Source: Qipengyuania xiamenensis (GTDB lineage: Bacteria > Pseudomonadota > Alphaproteobacteria > Sphingomonadales > Sphingomonadaceae). Taken from it: DNA of 64,000 nucleotides. The notes under the pieces are model-generated. The model did no database searches. It was not told the origin of the DNA and worked only from the letters and a program-made list of their open reading frames with translations. The translations under genes were made by a program, and so were the position numbers. This document shows, one piece after another, positions 63,683 to 64,000 of the stretch; within the stretch, counting starts at the first letter, position 1; every line of letters begins with the position of its first letter. The stretch is taken from contig NZ_JAIGNM010000003.1 in assembly GCF_019711495.1 (NCBI RefSeq), forward strand, positions 62,001 through 126,000. Reading direction: 5' to 3'.

Positions 63683-64000
63683 CTATTTCCCTTCTTCGAA
63701 CAGTCCGCCCTGTGGCGGGCTCAAGCCGAGGTGCGTCCAGCCGCCATCGTTGAGCATGCGGCCGCGCGCAGTGCGGGCGATCAGGCCGAGCTGGATGAGG
63801 TAAGGCTCGATCACTTCCTCCACCGTATCGCGCGGTTCGCTAAGGCCAGCCGCGAGCGTTTCGACGCCGACGGGGCCACCCTTGTAGGTGGTCGCGATCA
63901 TGGTGAGGTAGCGGCGGTCCATCGCATCGAGGCCAAGGCTGTCGACCTCGAGCCGGGTCAGCGCCTCGTCGGCGACCTTGCTGGTCACGGTCGGCTCTCT
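63683..64000 (-). CDS. ruvB: Holliday junction branch migration helicase RuvB (partial, C-terminus)
   Basis: The last ~105 residues of RuvB, running to the right edge. [85 protein letters not shown] is the winged-helix DNA-binding domain of RuvB, including the arginine-rich wing (RTARGR). The AAA+ domains lie outside the window. RuvB drives branch migration with RuvA during recombination. Confidence 0.96.
   Translation of the reverse strand, partial: REPTVTSKVADEALTRLEVDSLGLDAMDRRYLTMIATTYKGGPVGVETLAAGLSEPRDTVEEVIEPYLIQLGLIARTARGRMLNDGGWTHLGLSPPQGGLFEEGK

Overview
The window is 64 kb of GC-rich chromosomal DNA whose gene content points to an alphaproteobacterium of the order Sphingomonadales, most likely family Erythrobacteraceae (Erythrobacter/Qipengyuania type). 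This is inferred from the alphaproteobacterial SspB, the divergent pair of acyl-CoA dehydrogenase operons, the SigF/NrsF-controlled bufferin locus and many small sphingomonad-type proteins. No rRNA and no species marker is present. Both edges cut genes: hisB on the left and ruvB on the right.

Layout. 1-2.2 kb: hisB end, sspB, a small conserved protein, gmk. 2.3-3.9 kb: a TIR/TolB-like/TPR protein. 3.9-13.2 kb: an acyl-CoA catabolic block. An acyl-CoA dehydrogenase pair plus an SDR is read leftward. An SDR, an MFS carrier, an ACAD11-like dehydrogenase, a zinc alcohol dehydrogenase and an APH-fold kinase are read rightward. Two ACGT-NN-ACGT operators lie in the divergent promoter region. 13.2-31.3 kb: dapD, small stress-type proteins, a secreted dipeptidase, SWIB and PEBP proteins, an S41 protease lipoprotein, a tightly overlapping four-gene leftward chain ending in an esterase, a TPR-sulfotransferase, fasciclin, cold-shock, HPF and YgiD proteins. 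31.4-35.2 kb: a scarred region with repeats, two gene fragments that meet at one junction near 32,100, an intact thiC with its TPP riboswitch, and an RTX pseudogene beside tRNA-Gln.

35.4-45.4 kb: ppx/gppA, rlmE, a cytochrome c, pheA, a secreted isoaspartyl peptidase, an MscS-type channel, an S9 peptidase and an SDR. 45.4-49.5 kb: a bufferin (MNIO-modified copper-binding peptide) locus. bufA2-bufB-bufC run leftward; bufA1-bufD(DoxX)-sigF-nrsF run rightward. The 25-bp stretch between the two divergent promoters carries two exact GTAACC-N16-CGAA promoters of the Caulobacter SigF type, so both precursor peptides should answer to the same metal-responsive sigma factor encoded in the locus. 49.6-64 kb: DUF885 peptidase, ZntB-like transporter, ispG, thioredoxin-like lipoprotein, FAD oxidoreductase, HDAC-like amidohydrolase, two convergent L,D-transpeptidases, an EamA transporter, acnA, a membrane protein and ruvB.

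The strongest candidates for new biology are the two-precursor/one-enzyme bufferin locus with an intercistronic hairpin, the split ACAD11-like dehydrogenase/kinase operon, the TIR-TolB-TPR protein, a GGTG-N16-CACC operator directly abutting a start codon, and the remnant of a phage-type beta protein next to thiC. All family assignments come from reading the sequence and from memory of the families; no search was run.
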